Below are positions 51,868 through 60,924 of a stretch of DNA of 64,000 nucleotides, one piece after another. Below the pieces are notes generated by a model that worked only from the letters and a program-made list of their open reading frames with translations, was not told the origin of the DNA and made no database searches. Source of the stretch: Owenweeksia hongkongensis DSM 17368 (GTDB lineage: Bacteria > Bacteroidota > Bacteroidia > Flavobacteriales > Schleiferiaceae); the NCBI RefSeq assembly GCF_000236705.1, contig NC_016599.1:1-64000 (forward strand), written 5' to 3'. Every line of letters begins with the position of its first letter. Position 1 is the first letter of the stretch. A program made the translations under genes and the position numbers.

Positions 51868-53010
51868 ATGATTTTTAAGAGAGGAGCCATTCTTTTTTTC
51901 TTTTTGGTAAGTACTGTGGGCTTAGCACAACAGGAAAAAACAAAATCATTGTTTAGAGACAGTATCGATGGCAAACTAGATGTTAGTAATTTCCTGATTG
52001 AGGCAAATGGTTTTATACCTGTGGTTCAATTAATCACGGAGCCAGCATTGGGAGGAATAGGCGGCCTTTTAACACCAATATTTATACATCCAAATAAATA
52101 TCAGGAAGAGGGAAAGTATGTAGCCCCTAATATTACAGCAGGATTTGCCGGGTATACTGCAAATGATAGTTGGTTTTTTGGAGGTATGAGAATAGCCTCT
52201 CTACCGAAGTATGGACTTAAATATAGAGTAGGAGGGGCATATGCCTCGGTGAACCTTGATTTTTACAGAGATATAGGTTCTAATAAGGATGTTGAATTTC
52301 CATTTAATTTTGAAACCTTTGGTTTCTTTGGATCCTTGACGAAAGAGATTGCGAACACCAATATCTACGCGGGACTGGAGTATTTATTTTTGAAAAATAA
52401 TATTTCACCAGAATTTGCTTTCACCGCATTACCAGATTTTGTCACTGAGAAGGAGTTCAAAAATGTGCAAAGTAGTCCTGGGTTTATCATTGAGTATGAT
52501 GTGAGGGATAACATTTTTACTCCCAACAAGGGAACTCTAATTACAACCAACTTTAGGGTAAACGCTGATTGGACAGGTAGTGATTTTGAATATCAAAATT
52601 TTAGCGCTTGGATTTTACAGTATTTTCAGACTACGGCAAAGTTGGTGAGCGGTTTTAGGCTAGAAACACAGCAGCAATTTGGTAAAGCACCATTTTATGT
52701 AGAACCGGGAATCAGCTTGCGTGGAGTACCTGCTGTTCGGTATCAAGGAACTTCTACATATTTGGCAGAAACCGAACAGAGGTATGATTTTACCATGCGG
52801 TGGAGTGGAGTTGCCTTTACTGGTATGGCAAAGGCAATTGCCGACAAGGAATCTTTCAAAACTGCGGAGCTGATTTATAATTATGGAGTTGGTTTAAGGT
52901 ATTTACTGGCGCGCAAGTTTAATCTCAGGATGGGCATTGATGTAGGGTGGTCCAACAATGACTTTGGTTATTACATTGTGTTCGGCTCTGCTTGGAATAA
53001 TCGTAGCTAA
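51868..53010 (+). CDS. BamA/TamA-type outer-membrane barrel protein
   Basis: ATG 51868 gives a 380-residue product with a strong signal peptide (RGAILFFFLVSTVGLAQ). An in-frame TTG 14 codons earlier would spoil it. The body is a surface-antigen barrel: PVVQLITEPALGGIGGLLTPIFI, the NIFTPNKGTLITTNFRVN motif, SLRGVPAVRYQG and the C-terminal strand DFGYYIVFGSAW. There are no POTRA domains. It is a distant relative of the barrel encoded at 36550. Confidence 0.85.
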   Translation: MIFKRGAILFFFLVSTVGLAQQEKTKSLFRDSIDGKLDVSNFLIEANGFIPVVQLITEPALGGIGGLLTPIFIHPNKYQEEGKYVAPNITAGFAGYTANDSWFFGGMRIASLPKYGLKYRVGGAYASVNLDFYRDIGSNKDVEFPFNFETFGFFGSLTKEIANTNIYAGLEYLFLKNNISPEFAFTALPDFVTEKEFKNVQSSPGFIIEYDVRDNIFTPNKGTLITTNFRVNADWTGSDFEYQNFSAWILQYFQTTAKLVSGFRLETQQQFGKAPFYVEPGISLRGVPAVRYQGTSTYLAETEQRYDFTMRWSGVAFTGMAKAIADKESFKTAELIYNYGVGLRYLLARKFNLRMGIDVGWSNNDFGYYIVFGSAWNNRS

Positions 53011-53242
53011 ACGGTTTTTAGTATTTGTAAAAGAGCTCTAAGCCTTATGATTAAAAAATGAAGTCTTATTTCTTTCTGGACTGAAAGAAGTTTCCGTCAA
53101 TCCTTTCTTACAAGTTTTTTATTGAAATGTTTTTTAACCTTTTGATAATATAAGGGTGATGTGAAATCAAAACAAAGTACTCTAAAATCTAGTTTTCAGA
53201 ATACCGCTTTGTAACTTGCGGCTCTTTTTGAAAACACACAAA

Positions 53243-54463
53243 ATGCAGATTTTGAAGGCTAAGAGCACACTTATTTTTTCAATTATTTGTTTAGTCACCA
53301 GCAATCTTTTTGGTCAGGGTGATGATAGTACGGTTGTTAAGAATCCCAACGCAGTACAGGCTAAGTACGGTAGTAAGGGTTTCGAATTCACCACAAATGA
53401 TAATAGGTTTAAACTTCAAATTCAAAGTAGGTTGCAGTTTAGGTTTGCGACTCCCAGTGATCAGGATCCACAGACTTTTGATGATTATAGCGAAGACTAT
53501 GAAAGTGTTTTTAAGATAAATAGAGCACGTTTTAAAATTGGAGGGCATGCTTTTCAACCGTGGTTAAAGTACTACTGGGAGTATGATGTTAGTCAGTCTA
53601 ATTTACTTGACTTTAGATTAATGATCGAAAAGTGGGAGTGGCTGAATTTTAAAGTAGGTCAATGGAAAGTAGAGTTTACCAGAGAGCGTTTTATCAGCAG
53701 TGGCAAGCAGCAGATGGTAGATCGATCTATTTTAAATCGAGTCTTTACCGTAGATAGGCAGCAAGGTATAGAAGTATATGGCCGTCTGAAAGGTGATGGA
53801 ATTGCTGACTTCAATTATTGGATAGGAACCTTCACAGGAACAGGTCTGGGAAATGGTTCCAATGATGACTCTCATTTAATGTATTTCGCTAGAGGGCAAT
53901 GGAATTTTTTGGGAAGAGAAGTAAAGTTTGAAGGTAGTGATGTAGATATTAGTGAAAAGCCAGGAGGTATAATAGCGGTAGCTACCGTTAGCAATAGAAG
54001 TCCTTATACTCGTTTTTCCTCTGGTGGGGGTGGAAGCTTACCAGGCTTTGAGAACGGTGATGACGGACAGTACAGAGTAAATCAACTAAATATTGAAACA
54101 GCTTTTGTTTACAAAGGATTCAGCTGGCAATCCGAACTCCATCAAAAAGAAATTACCGACCGGTTGAGCAACGCTTCACCTGAGATATTGCATGGGTATT
54201 ATGGACAGGCCGGGTACTTTTTTAATCAATTGATTGGGTGGTGGCCCAAACCACTTGAGCTCGCAGCACGTCATGCTGGTTATTTTCCCGACAGGGGGGC
54301 AAGTGATAGAATACAACATGAAACATCTTTAGCAGCCAATTGGTTTTTTGCAGGCCACAAAAATAAGCTCACTATGGAAATAAGTCGATTTGACGCGGAG
54401 GACTTAAACTTCGATTATCAAGAGCAATGGCGCTTTAGAATTCAGTGGGATATATCCATCTAA
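53243..54463 (+). CDS. OprP/OprO-like porin (phosphate-selective porin family)
   Basis: From ATG 53243 it is 406 residues with a signal peptide (KSTLIFSIICLVTSNLFGQ). An in-frame upstream start at 53216 would give an unusual N-terminus. The family pattern is visible: FKLQIQSRLQFRF at the start, INRARFKIGGHAFQPWLKYYWEYDV, then FKVGQWKVEFTRERF. The end is WRFRIQWDIS. It should form an anion-type channel in the outer membrane, though substrate cannot be read off. It lies 232 bases after the barrel gene. Confidence 0.87.
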   Translation: MQILKAKSTLIFSIICLVTSNLFGQGDDSTVVKNPNAVQAKYGSKGFEFTTNDNRFKLQIQSRLQFRFATPSDQDPQTFDDYSEDYESVFKINRARFKIGGHAFQPWLKYYWEYDVSQSNLLDFRLMIEKWEWLNFKVGQWKVEFTRERFISSGKQQMVDRSILNRVFTVDRQQGIEVYGRLKGDGIADFNYWIGTFTGTGLGNGSNDDSHLMYFARGQWNFLGREVKFEGSDVDISEKPGGIIAVATVSNRSPYTRFSSGGGGSLPGFENGDDGQYRVNQLNIETAFVYKGFSWQSELHQKEITDRLSNASPEILHGYYGQAGYFFNQLIGWWPKPLELAARHAGYFPDRGASDRIQHETSLAANWFFAGHKNKLTMEISRFDAEDLNFDYQEQWRFRIQWDISI

Positions 54464-54491
54464 AACCCCTGCATCATTACCTTTTTTTGAT

Positions 54492-54866
54492 TTACTCAGT
54501 CGCTGCTTCTACTTCTTTTTTTGGCTTTTTGGCAAAGAAGATATATAAAGCGGCAAGAAGGTTAATTCCCAATAGAATAATAAGGCCATATTGATTGAAC
54601 CAGGCAATTACTGCTGCTGTATTATCTCTTATCCAAAAGAAAAAGATGATTCCCAGTACAATTCCAATAACCCCACTAATCGTATAGTTGCGAGTCATTT
54701 TTAGGCTTTGCATATTTCGAAGAAGCGCAGAGGAGGCAAAGGCAACTACTATTACTAAAATTAGTGTGAGTAAAAAGCTGAGGCTGGTGGGATTGATATC
54801 TACACCATGGGTAAACCACATTATAATATCCGAAAGAATAATTAGTCCAAGAGCAAAACCCCTCAT
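54492..54866 (-). CDS. Four-TM hypothetical membrane protein
   Basis: The 124 residues contain four hydrophobic segments (GFALGLIILSDIIMWFTH, TSLSFLLTLILVIVVAFA, YTISGVIGIVLGIIFFFW and YGLIILLGINLLAALYIFFA) and end in a basic/acidic tail, KKPKKEVEAATE. It is convergent with the porin gene (28 bases between stops) and divergent from the stress-protein gene. No family was recognised; it looks like an inner-membrane protein of the general DUF type. Confidence 0.8.
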   Translation of the reverse strand: MRGFALGLIILSDIIMWFTHGVDINPTSLSFLLTLILVIVVAFASSALLRNMQSLKMTRNYTISGVIGIVLGIIFFFWIRDNTAAVIAWFNQYGLIILLGINLLAALYIFFAKKPKKEVEAATE

Positions 54867-54934
54867 GTATTTTCGTTTTTAGGTTGATGCTGCTAAAGTT
54901 ATAAATACTTGCTTTACTTGTACATCATTGTGTT

Positions 54935-55049
54935 AAATATTCATGAGTATTTATAATTAAATGTGTTCATTATCCTACATAATTATATCCTTCTTGTAAG
55001 TTGTTGTAAAATTTAATTTTGATATTGTGAAGCATTATTCATGATGAAT
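54935..55049. promoter_or_regulatory. Two TTCATGA-type palindromes upstream of the stress protein gene
   Basis: AAATATTCATGAGTATTT (54935-54952) is an 18-base palindrome with one mismatch, and ATTCATGATGAAT (55037-55049) is a perfect 13-mer. Both share TTCATGA. They lie within 157 and 43 bases of the stress-protein start, so they may be sites for a common regulator. Confidence 0.35.
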
Positions 55050-55091
55050 CATTTTCGCAATATGAAGTTTGTTTAACCAAAACCAATCATA

Positions 55092-55907
55092 ATGAAATTT
55101 CTTGTCCCTTACGACTTTAGTGCTGTAACCAAAGCGGCCTTAGATTATTCCATAATGCTTTCAAAAAGCTTTCCTGGCGAAATAGAAGTGCTGCATATAA
55201 TTGAAAGTGAAGATCAGCGGAAAGCTGCTGAGGACAAATTAGAACAGATTATCACTAATTTAAAAGTGAATTCAGGTACTGTTTTTACTCAAAAAGTAAG
55301 GGTAGGCAACATTCTCGAGGATATAAATATGGAAGCAAATGAGGGGCATGCTCAATTGCTAGTCATGGGAACTCATGGTTCACATGGTTTACAAAAACTA
55401 CTTGGCTCAAATGCCATTAGGATAATTACTAATTCAAAAACACCTTTTGTAATTACTCAAAGTAAAGCAGCTGATGATATTAAAAACATTGTAATTCCGG
55501 TAGACTTGACCAAGGAAAGGATGCAAATACTTCGTTTTGCAACTTTGGCTGCAGCTAAGTTTAATGCAAGGGTGCACTTGGTTTGTAAAGCAGAAACGGA
55601 TGAATTTTTATTGAATAAGCTCAACAACAATATTCAGCAGGCCAAATCTTTTTTAAGTAAAGAGGGGGTTTCTCATGAAGTACATTTGCTGGAGGGGAAA
55701 AAATCACTTCAGGATGAAGTAATGGATTATGGGTACGAGATTGGTACAGATCTTTTTGCCATTGCCCACTACCCAAAAGGTATTTTACCCCAGTTTGATT
55801 CCTTTTCGCAAGCAATGATCACCAATCCCAAAGAAGTACCGGTTTTGATTGTAAATGCTAGCGAAATAACAGGCGTGCGAGCTCAGTACTCATTTATTGG
55901 TATTTAG
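55092..55907 (+). CDS. Universal stress protein with two UspA domains
   Basis: The 271-residue cytosolic protein has two UspA halves (1-145 and 147-265). The first half keeps the nucleotide-binding motif GTHGSHGLQKLLGSNA (GxxG, nine residues, GS/N). The second half (IVIPVDLTKERMQILRFA) has lost it, so only one half should bind ATP. Such proteins support survival under stress or starvation. It is followed 12 bases later by a DUF502 gene. Confidence 0.92.
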   Translation: MKFLVPYDFSAVTKAALDYSIMLSKSFPGEIEVLHIIESEDQRKAAEDKLEQIITNLKVNSGTVFTQKVRVGNILEDINMEANEGHAQLLVMGTHGSHGLQKLLGSNAIRIITNSKTPFVITQSKAADDIKNIVIPVDLTKERMQILRFATLAAAKFNARVHLVCKAETDEFLLNKLNNNIQQAKSFLSKEGVSHEVHLLEGKKSLQDEVMDYGYEIGTDLFAIAHYPKGILPQFDSFSQAMITNPKEVPVLIVNASEITGVRAQYSFIGI

Positions 55908-55919
55908 TTTATTAGCGTT

Positions 55920-56531
55920 ATGTCTATTTCTAAAAAACCCGTTGGCGCCATAATTATTGGTGGAATATTTTTTCTGTTACCCGTGCTGGCCATCCTAGTG
56001 TTGGTCACCAGAGGGATTAAGATTTTATTGCCAGTCGGTAATAAGTTAGTAGATGTCTTAAACATTCATAGCCTTTTTGGGGCGGCCACCATCACCGTTG
56101 TTAGCTTAGTGTTGCTGCTTATTATTGCCTATTTGAGCGGTTTACTTTTAAGCAAAGGCTTTTTTAGAAGATGGAATAACGCTATTGAGGAGAAGCTCTT
56201 TCTCCTTTTTCCGAACGTGCAAATGCTGAAATATCAGATGATGGATGATACAGCGGCATTTTTGGATAAGAAGTGGGATGCTATTTTACTGGAGGAAGAC
56301 GGCTCCTTTACCATAGCCTTTATAACTGATGAAAGCTATGGTAGCGTGCTATCTCTTTATATACCGGATGCACCAAGGATTGATGCAGGCGAGGTGCGTT
56401 ATGTTAAACATTCAGCATGTACTTTTCATCCTATTTCTATGAAAATGGCAATGAAAGCACTAAGTCATTTTGGGAGAAATCAGGCGCTGACAGAGGAGAT
56501 AGAAAGAATTATTGCAAAGGATAAGAAATAA
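55920..56531 (+). CDS. DUF502 family membrane protein
   Basis: The 203 residues show two N-terminal membrane segments (GAIIIGGIFFLLPVLAILVLV and TITVVSLVLLLIIAYLSGLL), then the DUF502 cytosolic domain (EEKLFLLFPNVQMLKYQM, then TIAFITDESYGSVLSLYIPDAP). The role of the family is not established. It is coupled to the universal stress protein gene and both may be induced together. Confidence 0.87.
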   Translation: MSISKKPVGAIIIGGIFFLLPVLAILVLVTRGIKILLPVGNKLVDVLNIHSLFGAATITVVSLVLLLIIAYLSGLLLSKGFFRRWNNAIEEKLFLLFPNVQMLKYQMMDDTAAFLDKKWDAILLEEDGSFTIAFITDESYGSVLSLYIPDAPRIDAGEVRYVKHSACTFHPISMKMAMKALSHFGRNQALTEEIERIIAKDKK

Positions 56532-56538
56532 CTTATGC

Positions 56539-57279
56539 TTACTTTTTCTTCTCCTTGTCTTCCGGATACACAATAGGAAAAGTGGCTATAAGCTGAAAAT
56601 TTGAATTTTTGGCAGGTGAGCTGGTAGCACCATCAAGCACATCAAAAAGCCCAAAAGTATAGCGTAGTCTAACGTCCATACCTTTTCCATCTACCGCTGG
56701 AAAAATGACGTATCCTACTTCAATAGGAATTCCCAGGTCAAACTTCTTTAGCTTGCTTTTTACATCTTGTCTAAGTTCAAGTTCATTACCATTATCAAGT
56801 ACTATATCCGTTTGGTAATTGGCCTTGTTTAAAAAGCAGGCCTCAATACCTCCTGAGAAATAAAAGTGCTTCTTTGTTCGGTATTGAAGTAGCACGGGAA
56901 AGTCAAGATAGTTTAGGCGAACAAAACTTTCGACACTTGCAACAGACAGGTTTTGAATATCAGCAGGTAGGTCGAAAACAGGGTTTTTTACACTTTTTAG
57001 TCCTCTTGTAGAAAGAGCTTTAAATTCAGGAACTAAAAATAGTTGATCGGTAAGGCCAACATGCAAGCCTAGGCCGAAATTTGGGCCAATTCGCATATCG
57101 CCATCCACTTGGCTTATGTTACTGAAATTTAAACCAGCATCAAGGCTTAAATGCAAGTCAGGACGAGCAAGCTTATTACCAAAAAATAAAAGTATTAGAG
57201 CCGCTTGGGCTCCCATTTTGAAAAAGAAGCTCATTGACAAAAAGAGTGTCAAAGCGACCTTCATATGAAGCTTACTCAT
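56539..57279 (-). CDS. PorT-like outer-membrane beta-barrel protein
   Basis: The 246 residues have a leader (ALTLFLSMSFFFKMGAQAAL) and the pattern of the PorT/DUF3575-like barrel family: LSLDAGLNFSNISQVDG, then GPNFGLGLHVGLTDQLFLVPEF, VRLNYLDFPVLLQY and SGGIEACFL. The motif YLDFPVLLQY is typical of Bacteroidota barrels with porT-like domains. It is convergent with DUF502 (7 bases between ends) and lies 12 bases after the HD gene on its own strand. Confidence 0.85.
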   Translation of the reverse strand: MSKLHMKVALTLFLSMSFFFKMGAQAALILLFFGNKLARPDLHLSLDAGLNFSNISQVDGDMRIGPNFGLGLHVGLTDQLFLVPEFKALSTRGLKSVKNPVFDLPADIQNLSVASVESFVRLNYLDFPVLLQYRTKKHFYFSGGIEACFLNKANYQTDIVLDNGNELELRQDVKSKLKKFDLGIPIEVGYVIFPAVDGKGMDVRLRYTFGLFDVLDGATSSPAKNSNFQLIATFPIVYPEDKEKKK

Positions 57280-57291
57280 ATTGAAAAATAA

Positions 57292-57882
57292 TTAGCTAGC
57301 CCGAGCTGTTCGTTGAAGACTTTTCAAAACCTTGTCCTTATTTGGTGCTAAGTTTTCCTTGGCCCAATCCGTCCAATAGTGGTGTGATTCTAAAAATTTG
57401 ATTTGAATACTTAGCCACTTATCCTTGTCTATATCTTGTCCATTTAAAACTAGTTCTTCGTAAAGTTTATTTGAAATGGTGTAATAATCATCACCTCCCA
57501 AATAATCTAAATCAGCATCGCAAAGTAATTTTTCAAGTTCTGTTTTTGGTGACTGAGGTACTTTTGTGGCCATTATCATGTTACAAACAATCTCAACTTG
57601 CTCTTCATTAAAATCAAATTTTGGAAGTAACCGTTTGGCATTTTTACAGCCTTCTTCCTCATGATTGGTATAAGAATTTAAAAAACCAGAATCGTGATAG
57701 GCTGCAGCTGTAAGCAAAAGCTTGAGGTCATCACCAGTAACCCCGGTTCGTGTGGCAGTGCGCTCCACACATTTTATCACAGAAAGTGTATGTTCCAAGC
57801 TATGGTATTTAAGGCGAGGAGGGATATTTCCTCTCATCTCATTAATAATGAAATCCATAGCAGATTGGTGTTCCATGTTCAA
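57292..57882 (-). CDS. HD-domain phosphohydrolase
   Basis: This 196-residue protein has an HD metal site: H31 in YHSLEHTLSV, the HD pair H63/D64 in AAAYHDSGFL, and a later aspartate in LCDADLDYLGG. The substrate is not shown by the sequence; related small HD proteins act on nucleotides. It is upstream of the PorT-like gene on the same strand. Tandem ATG-like starts (M1, M3) are possible. Confidence 0.85.
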   Translation of the reverse strand: MNMEHQSAMDFIINEMRGNIPPRLKYHSLEHTLSVIKCVERTATRTGVTGDDLKLLLTAAAYHDSGFLNSYTNHEEEGCKNAKRLLPKFDFNEEQVEIVCNMIMATKVPQSPKTELEKLLCDADLDYLGGDDYYTISNKLYEELVLNGQDIDKDKWLSIQIKFLESHHYWTDWAKENLAPNKDKVLKSLQRTARAS

Positions 57883-58023
57883 TTACCTGATTGGTTAAAA
57901 TCGGTTTTTTGGGTGTGTGCAGTTATTTCAAGTCTGTTTTTAAGAAGAAATTGGCATCACATTCAAAGCTAAAAATAGGATAAAATATGTTGGTAATGAA
58001 AACCTTATTGTATCAATCTGATA

Positions 58024-58647
58024 TTATTTTTTTGAAGTAGAAGTATTTATGTGTGTTGGAAAGGTCATAAAGTTGGCCGCATATCGCTCAATACCATCCG
58101 TTGGTTCTGTACCGCAAAACACCAATTGTGCCTTTGGGAAACTCTCTAGAAGTCTATGAATATTAGTAAGTGTACTATGACGCATGAGTGATGTGGCATC
58201 ATCAATTATCACATGTTTTATATCAATTGCATTGAGGCCTTCAATAGACATAAGTTCGGATAGCCTTTCTGGAACAGCTAAGACTATATCAGAGCCAAAA
58301 TAGATTTCATCTTTTTGATCGAGAATATTCTTTTTGGTATTGATAGGAACAATACGCAGACTAGTGTGCCTGCAAATTTTAGAAAATAGCTCCTCCATTG
58401 CTTCTACTTTTTCGTTGGTTGGCACCAAATAAACTGAGCGGGGAACATCATCTTTTTCTTCTTCCAAAAGCTGTGCAAGGGCAATTGCCAAAGCTGTACT
58501 TTTTCCGCCTTCCTCATCCGCGTACGCCACTACATCGCCACCACTTTTTATTTGTCCAATTAGCTTTTTTTGAAATGGATTGGCTTTTTCAAGCTGCATT
58601 TCTTCAACTGCTTGCTGAACGGGAGGGTACATTTTTTTTAGAAACAT
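58024..58647 (-). CDS. Half DEAD-box helicase: N-terminal RecA domain with degenerate motifs
   Basis: The 207 residues resemble only the first RecA-like domain of a DEAD-box helicase: NPFQKKLIGQIKSGGDVVAYA at the Q-motif side, VYLVPTNEK for motif Ia, VLAVPERLSEL for Ib, IIDDATSL for motif II and CGTEP at motif III. The Walker A is DEEGGKST instead of AxTGSGKT, and motif II is IDDA instead of DEAD. It lacks the second RecA domain, so it cannot unwind as a normal helicase. It could be a regulatory relative. Confidence 0.75.
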   Translation of the reverse strand: MFLKKMYPPVQQAVEEMQLEKANPFQKKLIGQIKSGGDVVAYADEEGGKSTALAIALAQLLEEEKDDVPRSVYLVPTNEKVEAMEELFSKICRHTSLRIVPINTKKNILDQKDEIYFGSDIVLAVPERLSELMSIEGLNAIDIKHVIIDDATSLMRHSTLTNIHRLLESFPKAQLVFCGTEPTDGIERYAANFMTFPTHINTSTSKK

Positions 58648-58737
58648 GATGCTATGCTATTTTGCGCAAAGGTAGCGGGTGAGGGTATAAACAAAAAGAG
58701 AATCCAAGTTTATCCAAAAACTGATTTGGAAATGAAA

Positions 58738-58777
58738 TGCCCGCTGTTGTAAAAACGAATTTTAGCAGCAGCGGGCA
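58738..58777 (-). terminator. Terminator of the M14 peptidase gene
   Basis: TGCCCGCTG and CAGCGGGCA form a strong stem, extended by TTGTAAAA against TTTTAGCAG with one bulge. It lies 23 bases beyond the peptidase stop codon. Confidence 0.7.
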
Positions 58778-58799
58778 AAATGATAAATTAACGATTATT

Positions 58800-59930
58800 C
58801 TAAAATTTGTGAACCTTTTCAATCACGCTAAGAAGCACATTCAAGAATGACTCACCAAAAAGAATGGACCTTTCAGCCGACCAGCCATAAACTGGGTTTG
58901 GCAAATCATCATTGTCTTTAAAAGGCATTTCTAAAGTAAATGAAGGACACTTATAGCGGTGATTGATATTGTTGGAGCAAACCGTGAGGTTAGCCTCACC
59001 AGGCTTATCTTTATCATAGTGATGCGTATCCTGAAAATCGGGGCACAGCTGCATCCACACATTTTTAAAATTTTCTTCAAAATCATGCAGTTGCTGAGTA
59101 TAACCAGGAACACCTTCTGAAGTAGTTACAAAATTGTAAGGAATGGCTTCATCACCGTGTACATCCAGCATAAAATCTACACCCACTTCATCCATTTTGG
59201 CAATGGTGTGAAATACTTCAGGACTTTTTTGTGCATCTGGCTCTAACCAAGCTCTGTTTAGGTTTTCACCAGCAGCATTTGCTCTAAGGTTTCCGCCAAT
59301 AGATCCATCTGGGTTCATATTTGGAATAATGTAAAAACAGCAGTCTTCAAGTAACTTTCTAGAGACAGAGTCATCTTCATCCAAAAGCTTGATAAGTAAG
59401 CCTTCGATAAACCACTCAGCCATGCTTTCGCCTGGGTGCTGGCGGCCAATTACCCAAATGGCTTTCTTGCCTACATGTGGATCGCCAACTATAAGCATAT
59501 CCATATCTCTACCTTCCACAGATAGTCCGATAACTTCTAAAGAGCAAAGTGGTGAAAGCTGCGCTTCATGCACCAAATTTTGATGCTGTTCGTAAGAGTA
59601 TGGTGTGAAATACGCGAAGTAAATACTGTTGTGAATAGGCGTATAGTCAATGGTCAAAACACCATTTTCATATTTTGTTGGAACACGAAACCACTCCTGG
59701 CGGTCATAAGAAGCACAAGCTTCATAATTCTCCCAACCATCAGGAAAAGTACTTGCCCCGGCATTTAATATTTCAAACTTGCAAGCCTCTCCAAGCACAT
59801 CAATTGCTCTAAAGTGAAACCACTGTAAAAAATCAGAGTTGGTGTCTTTGCGAAGATTCAGTTTGGCGTGGCCATTTTCGATGCTGGCTACTTCTATATT
59901 TCCACTGTCAAAGTTGGAAGAAATTCTCAT
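58800..59930 (-). CDS. M14 carboxypeptidase, cytosolic (AGBL/CCP-like) type
   Basis: The 376-residue protein lacks a signal peptide. A beta-sandwich N-domain (1-145) precedes a zinc carboxypeptidase domain. The zinc ligands are H165/E168 in RQHPGES and H258 in LDVHGDE. Substrate-binding residues lie in IPNMNPDGS and GENLNR. The catalytic Glu is probably the one in TLEMPFKDN. The N-domain plus catalytic layout is that of the cytosolic carboxypeptidase 6 group, known in eukaryotes for removing glutamates from tubulin. Bacterial relatives are common and their substrates are unknown. Confidence 0.9.
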   Translation of the reverse strand: MRISSNFDSGNIEVASIENGHAKLNLRKDTNSDFLQWFHFRAIDVLGEACKFEILNAGASTFPDGWENYEACASYDRQEWFRVPTKYENGVLTIDYTPIHNSIYFAYFTPYSYEQHQNLVHEAQLSPLCSLEVIGLSVEGRDMDMLIVGDPHVGKKAIWVIGRQHPGESMAEWFIEGLLIKLLDEDDSVSRKLLEDCCFYIIPNMNPDGSIGGNLRANAAGENLNRAWLEPDAQKSPEVFHTIAKMDEVGVDFMLDVHGDEAIPYNFVTTSEGVPGYTQQLHDFEENFKNVWMQLCPDFQDTHHYDKDKPGEANLTVCSNNINHRYKCPSFTLEMPFKDNDDLPNPVYGWSAERSILFGESFLNVLLSVIEKVHKF

Positions 59931-60051
59931 GGTGATAAATTTTACGCGAAGATAATAGAGCTATAAGAAGGGAAGAGGGTGAGGCCAAAATAATGTCTGT
60001 ACGCTGGAGTTAAATAATTATTACTTTTAAAGGAACTAAACAGCTAACTCA

Positions 60052-60465
60052 ATGAAAAGACTAACCCTACTGCTTTCTTTTTTGTTTGCATCCTTTATGG
60101 CTTGCCATGGCCAATATGAACCTGCTCCTTCAAAGGATACAATTGAAGGATATTATACAGAGGGAGAAATAAGACGCTTTTTGTTGACCCAGGAAAAAGG
60201 AAGTCCCGTATGGAAATTGGCAAGACAATCCAGAACCAGTAATACAGTAGGGATTTCTACCGCTGTATTGGGAGCTACATTATTAGTAGCTGGAGGTATT
60301 GGCTTGGCGAGCGCAACACCTGAAAACGATAGCTTTGGTATTTTGGAGGTCGTATCTTATGCAACCATCGGGATAGGAGCAGTAAGCACCACTATAGGCA
60401 CTTGGCAACTTGTAAGATCTCATCGTAAGCTCGAACAATCAAAAAAGCTTTATAAGCATAAATAA
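60052..60465 (+). CDS. Small secreted two-TM protein, first tandem copy
   Basis: The 137-residue product has a signal peptide (LTLLLSFLFASFMACHGQ), the conserved YEPAPSKDTIEGYYTEGEIR stretch, EIRRFLLTQEKGSPVWKL and two membrane segments (TAVLGATLLVAGGIGLA and VVSYATIGIGAVSTTIGTW). A basic tail with LEQSKKLYKHK ends it. It is a clear paralogue of the next gene, 37 bases downstream. The MACHGQ leader end could also be a lipobox. Function unknown. Confidence 0.8.
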   Translation: MKRLTLLLSFLFASFMACHGQYEPAPSKDTIEGYYTEGEIRRFLLTQEKGSPVWKLARQSRTSNTVGISTAVLGATLLVAGGIGLASATPENDSFGILEVVSYATIGIGAVSTTIGTWQLVRSHRKLEQSKKLYKHK

Positions 60466-60502
60466 TACATAAGGAGTCAAATTTAATCCTGAAGACATTA
60501 AT

Positions 60503-60916
60503 ATGATGAAAACTATAGCGCCATTATTAATATTTCTAATTTCAGGTTTCAGTAGTTGCTTCGGTCAATATGAACCAGCCACCCCGGATAGTACAATTGC
60601 AAAGGATTACACAGAGGTAGAGATAAGGCGTTTTTTGCTTACGCAAGAAAAAGGCACTCCAGTATGGGAATTAGCTAAACAGTCACAAGTTAGCCATAGT
60701 ATGGGCGTTTTAGCAACCTTTGTTGGTACAGCCTTCATACTGTCAAATGCAGTGATCTTATCATCTGGTAGCTCTGATGGTTATTATGGTACTGACAACT
60801 CATTTTATTATACGGGAGTTGCTTTTGGAGTAGCCAATATAGGGGTTGCAGTATGGCAATTGTTAAGAGCAGATTTAAAATTACAGGAGGCAAAAAGACT
60901 TTATAAATATCAATAA
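60503..60916 (+). CDS. Small secreted two-TM protein, second tandem copy
   Basis: It is also 137 residues and shares with the first copy the GQYEPA motif, YTEVEIRRFLLTQEKGTPVWEL, the paired membrane segments and the LQEAKRLYKYQ end. Identity is high in the EIRRFLLTQEKG block and low in the loop between the TM segments, so the copies have diverged in that part. Function unknown. Confidence 0.8.
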   Translation: MMKTIAPLLIFLISGFSSCFGQYEPATPDSTIAKDYTEVEIRRFLLTQEKGTPVWELAKQSQVSHSMGVLATFVGTAFILSNAVILSSGSSDGYYGTDNSFYYTGVAFGVANIGVAVWQLLRADLKLQEAKRLYKYQ

Positions 60917-60924
60917 ATTTAACT

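Noticed and set aside
51771-51878. Rightward 35-codon frame with signal-peptide-like start
   Set aside because: It overlaps the start of the barrel gene and ends within its signal-peptide codons. Too short and without downstream content.
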